Source: Xanthobacteraceae bacterium
Lineage (GTDB): Bacteria > Pseudomonadota > Alphaproteobacteria > Rhizobiales > Xanthobacteraceae
Length of the DNA: 14,215 nt
Assembly (NCBI GenBank): GCA_030037105.1
Contig: JASHRY010000091.1
Location: forward strand, 1-14,215
Direction of reading: 5' to 3'
Shown here in pieces: positions 11,588-14,215 of this stretch; positions within the stretch are counted from its first letter, which is position 1; each line of letters opens with the position of its first letter. Made by a program: the position numbers and the translations under genes. The notes below the pieces were generated by a model. The model searched no databases, was not told the origin of the DNA, and saw nothing but the letters and a program-made list of their open reading frames with translations.

Positions 11588-14167
11588 TCAATAATCCTTC
11601 AGCAGCCGCTCGATGTAATCAAGCTCGAGCTGCGGACGGCCGACATCGCCGAAACGCCGGCGCAATTCCTCAATGATGCGGCGGGCGCGCTGGACATCGA
11701 TTTCGCTCGGCACCTTCACGGTGTAATCGTCGCCATAGTCGCGCCCGCGCAGCGGCCGGCCGAGAGGATCGGTATCTTCGCGCGCACGCGGCAGTCCGAG
11801 CCGGCCGGCGCGGCCGGAGCCGGAACCCTGCTGCTGTTGCATGGATTGCGCGAGCCCCTGCGCGCCCCTGCGCAGTGCGTCGAGCGCGCGCCCTTGTGAA
11901 TCGACGGCGCTGTCGGCGTTGCTTTCGCCGAGTTCGCCTTCGGCTTCGCCCATCGCCTCCCCGGCGTGGCCAAGCTCATTCATTTCCTCCTGGCCCTGAT
12001 CCTGCTGACCTTGTTGATCCTCCCCCCGACCGAAGCCGCGGTTCTTCAAGTCTTCGAGCAGCTTGTTGAGCCGGTCGCGCAACGCCCGCTGGCTTTGCCG
12101 CAGCTCGTCCATCGCCTCGTCCGGCCGCCGACCTTGCTGGCCTTGCCGGCCGCGCTCGGCGTTCTGCTGGCGCCGATCCTGGCCCTCGCGGAACGTGCGG
12201 TCGCGCAGATCCTGCTGCTCGCGGATCATGTCGCCGAGCTCGTCGAGCTCCGGCATCATGTCGCCGAGATCATCGCCGTTCATGTCCGGCGTCGCTACCT
12301 GCAGGCTCTCCATCATCTGCTGAAGCTCCTGCAAAAGCCGACGCGCGGCCTCGCGGGAACCGTTGCGCGCCATGTTCTCCAGCCGGTCGAGCATGTTCTT
12401 GAGGTCCTGCGAGCTCAGGACGCGCGCATTGCGGTCGAGCGGACGGACGAGACGTTGATTGTTTTTCAGTTGCTCCCGCATCGCCTGCAGGAAGCGATCC
12501 GTCGCCGCACGCAATTGGTCCATGAGCGCTTTGATCTCTTTGTCGCTGGCGCCGCGCTCGAGCGCCTGGCGCAGCGCATCCTCGGCGTTGCGCAACGCGA
12601 CCTGGGCCTCGGACATGTCACCGTCCTCGATCTGCACCGCCATCGACCACAGCCGCGCCGCCACGTCGCGCAGATCATCATCGGTCTTGGCGCGAACAAG
12701 CGACCAGAAGATGGTGCGCAATCCGAGATAAATTCCGGCGTCGGGCGTGAACTTCTCCGGCGCCATCGCCAGCGCATCGAGCGCGGTGATGACGCGCGGC
12801 CGCGCGCGGGCGTCGAGCGCGAGATTGCGCCGCTGTTCGACCAGCGCCCGCGCCAGCGGCTTGGTGAAAACGCGTTCGGGCAGACGCATCGTGAACGGCT
12901 CGCTCCTGCCCTCGTTGCCGCCCTCGTCGCGGGCGATGAGCGTCATAACCACCTCGGCACCGGCCCAGGGGTGGTCGGTCAGATCCTTGATGGTCTCGCC
13001 CACGCCATGGCGGGTGCGCGCCTGCGGCAGGTCGAGCGCAAAATCCGGCGGTCCGTAGAGCGGATGCGCCGCTCCTTCGCCCGAGGCGGCCGGCGCGTCT
13101 TTGCGCGTAAAGGTCGCTCGCGCCTCGGTAACCCCGTAATCGTCCTCGATCCGGTATGACAAAAGCAGCGTGCCGCGGCCCTCCTGCTCGGGGTCCTTGG
13201 TGAGCGCAATGGTCGGCGGCTTGTCGGGAATGACGTTGAACGACCAAGCGAGGTCATTGTCGACGCCGCGCAGCGTCGCTGTGCCCGCAGCCATGATCTT
13301 GAACCGCCGCTCCTGCGTGCCGGCGGGCGCGTGCGTTTTGCCCTTCGCGGCAGTCAGGCCACCCTTGGCGGCGACATCAAAATCGAGCTTGCCGGTCGCG
13401 CGCACGATAAGCGTGCTGCCGACGGGAACGGACACAGCCTCGCCGGCCCCCTCACCCCGCCGCGCGATCTCGCCGGGATGAATGCCGGCCAGAACAATTG
13501 GGGGCTTGTCGGTATAAGCGGGCGGAGTGACCCATGCATCGACCCTGAAGTTCGCCGGCAGGACCACACCCTGCCAGTCGAACGCCGCCGCAATGCGTTT
13601 CCAGCGCTCGCCGCCGGCAGCGACGAAGGTGGCGATGCAGGCGATGAGGATAAGGCCCCGCAGCGCATAGGGATCGCGCAGCGCGGCGCGCGGCGAGGGG
13701 AAGCCAGCTCTGAAGGCGCGCGCGGCGCCGAGCGTGCGCGCGATATGCGCGTTCCAAAGCGCCTTCGAGTAGGGGTCTGTCGGCGTGACCGCGAGTTGAT
13801 CGACGAGCGCGGTCGCCGGGCGATGGCGAAGGCCGCTGCCGCGATCGAGCAGGCGCAGGCCGTCGGTCGTAACGGGCATGCGCAAGAGGACGAGCGGGAC
13901 CGCGGCCGCCAGCGCCGCAATTGCGAACGCAACCACAGCCGCGGCGCGGGCGAGCGGCGGCAGATGGAGCCACAGTCCGAGCCACGATACGGTGAGGAAA
14001 AGTCCGACGACGGCGGCCAACGTCGCCAGTGTCGGCCACGCACGCTCCCATAACATCGTCCAACGCGCCCGCCGCAACGCCGCGTCAAGGCGCGATCGGA
14101 CACCCATCTCGTCCGTATCGGCGCGCCGCTCCTCCCTGGCGGGACCACTCGAAAGAGTTTCCGTCAC
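11588..14167 (-). CDS. TIGR02302/DUF4175 family membrane protein
   Basis: This large protein of about 859 residues is of unknown function and is typical of Alphaproteobacteria. The N-terminus has two close transmembrane helices (about 45-65 and 72-93) after a charged tail with RRARWTMLWERAWP. A third helix lies near 165-185 (LRGLILIACIATFVAA). Next comes a presumably periplasmic region with beta-rich repeats (FRVDAWVTPPAYTDKPP; YRIEDDYGVTEARATF). A long helical, highly charged segment follows (about 440-640). A Gln/Arg/Glu-rich low-complexity stretch with many QQGQ/RQGQQGRR runs covers about 665-800, and the C-terminus is conserved (VPSEIDVQRARRIIEELRRRFGD). I place the start at GTG 14167, because CGGAGG stands five bases upstream; ATG at 14188 or 14212 are alternatives with poor ribosome-binding sites, and the frame stays open to the window edge. 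A role at the envelope is inferred from topology only. Confidence 0.85.
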   Translation of the reverse strand: MTETLSSGPAREERRADTDEMGVRSRLDAALRRARWTMLWERAWPTLATLAAVVGLFLTVSWLGLWLHLPPLARAAAVVAFAIAALAAAVPLVLLRMPVTTDGLRLLDRGSGLRHRPATALVDQLAVTPTDPYSKALWNAHIARTLGAARAFRAGFPSPRAALRDPYALRGLILIACIATFVAAGGERWKRIAAAFDWQGVVLPANFRVDAWVTPPAYTDKPPIVLAGIHPGEIARRGEGAGEAVSVPVGSTLIVRATGKLDFDVAAKGGLTAAKGKTHAPAGTQERRFKIMAAGTATLRGVDNDLAWSFNVIPDKPPTIALTKDPEQEGRGTLLLSYRIEDDYGVTEARATFTRKDAPAASGEGAAHPLYGPPDFALDLPQARTRHGVGETIKDLTDHPWAGAEVVMTLIARDEGGNEGRSEPFTMRLPERVFTKPLARALVEQRRNLALDARARPRVITALDALAMAPEKFTPDAGIYLGLRTIFWSLVRAKTDDDLRDVAARLWSMAVQIEDGDMSEAQVALRNAEDALRQALERGASDKEIKALMDQLRAATDRFLQAMREQLKNNQRLVRPLDRNARVLSSQDLKNMLDRLENMARNGSREAARRLLQELQQMMESLQVATPDMNGDDLGDMMPELDELGDMIREQQDLRDRTFREGQDRRQQNAERGRQGQQGRRPDEAMDELRQSQRALRDRLNKLLEDLKNRGFGRGEDQQGQQDQGQEEMNELGHAGEAMGEAEGELGESNADSAVDSQGRALDALRRGAQGLAQSMQQQQGSGSGRAGRLGLPRAREDTDPLGRPLRGRDYGDDYTVKVPSEIDVQRARRIIEELRRRFGDVGRPQLELDYIERLLKDY

Positions 14168-14172
14168 AACGG

Positions 14173-14178
14173 CCTCCG
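14173..14178 (-). promoter_or_regulatory. Shine-Dalgarno deciding the DUF4175-type start
   Basis: CGGAGG on the - strand lies five bases before the GTG at 14167. The upstream ATG at 14188 has GGAG directly abutting it with no spacer, which is unfavourable. Confidence 0.6.
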
Positions 14179-14215
14179 CGGAGAACATCTCCGCATGACA
14201 ACACGTTAGCATGAG

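Noticed and set aside
11966..13159. A 397-codon open frame antisense to the DUF4175-type gene.
   Set aside because: It is a shadow of high GC content; its composition is Leu/Arg/Val-rich with no recognisable motif, and the opposite strand encodes a conserved protein.

Overview
The window is GC-rich chromosomal DNA that reads as an alphaproteobacterium of the order Hyphomicrobiales (Rhizobiales), most likely near Bradyrhizobium/Xanthobacteraceae. The reasons are the gene order carB-greA-trxB-LysR (lsrB/vtlR type), a TIGR02302/DUF4175 protein that is typical of this group, and short palindromic intergenic repeats of a kind I recall from these genomes. Placement below order level is inference.

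Region 1 (1-3560, + strand) is housekeeping and redox: the 3' end of carB, then greA, trxB (thioredoxin reductase) and a LysR-type regulator that closely resembles rhizobial LsrB/VtlR. Region 2 (3561-4247) has no convincing protein gene. It holds a well-formed candidate small RNA with its own promoter-like sequence, an exposed CUCCC loop, a second GC hairpin and an intrinsic terminator. Its position next to the lsrB-like gene, and its layout, match the AbcR (alpha-r15) sRNAs of rhizobia. A 50-bp perfect palindromic repeat follows.

Region 3 (4248-11184) is an envelope-polysaccharide neighbourhood: a WaaG-like LPS-core glycosyltransferase (+), a MITE-like element of about 160 bp whose terminal repeat contains that gene's stop codon, a poorly classified GT-B-like glycosyltransferase (-), a locally AT-rich GT2 glycosyltransferase (+), an exported methionine sulfoxide reductase MsrB (+), and a translationally coupled pair on the - strand, a Wzx/MATE-type flippase followed by a BioF2/CelD-like acetyltransferase. 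Region 4 (11588 to the right edge, - strand) is a large membrane-anchored TIGR02302/DUF4175 protein of unknown function.

The best-supported interesting signal is the lsrB-like regulator with an AbcR-like sRNA beside LPS/polysaccharide genes. LsrB/VtlR regulators are known to control AbcR sRNAs, and LsrB of Sinorhizobium affects lipopolysaccharide, so the layout suggests a redox/envelope control locus. No wholly new system (CRISPR, phage defence, integrase, toxin-antitoxin) was seen. The many long antisense reading frames are products of high GC content.
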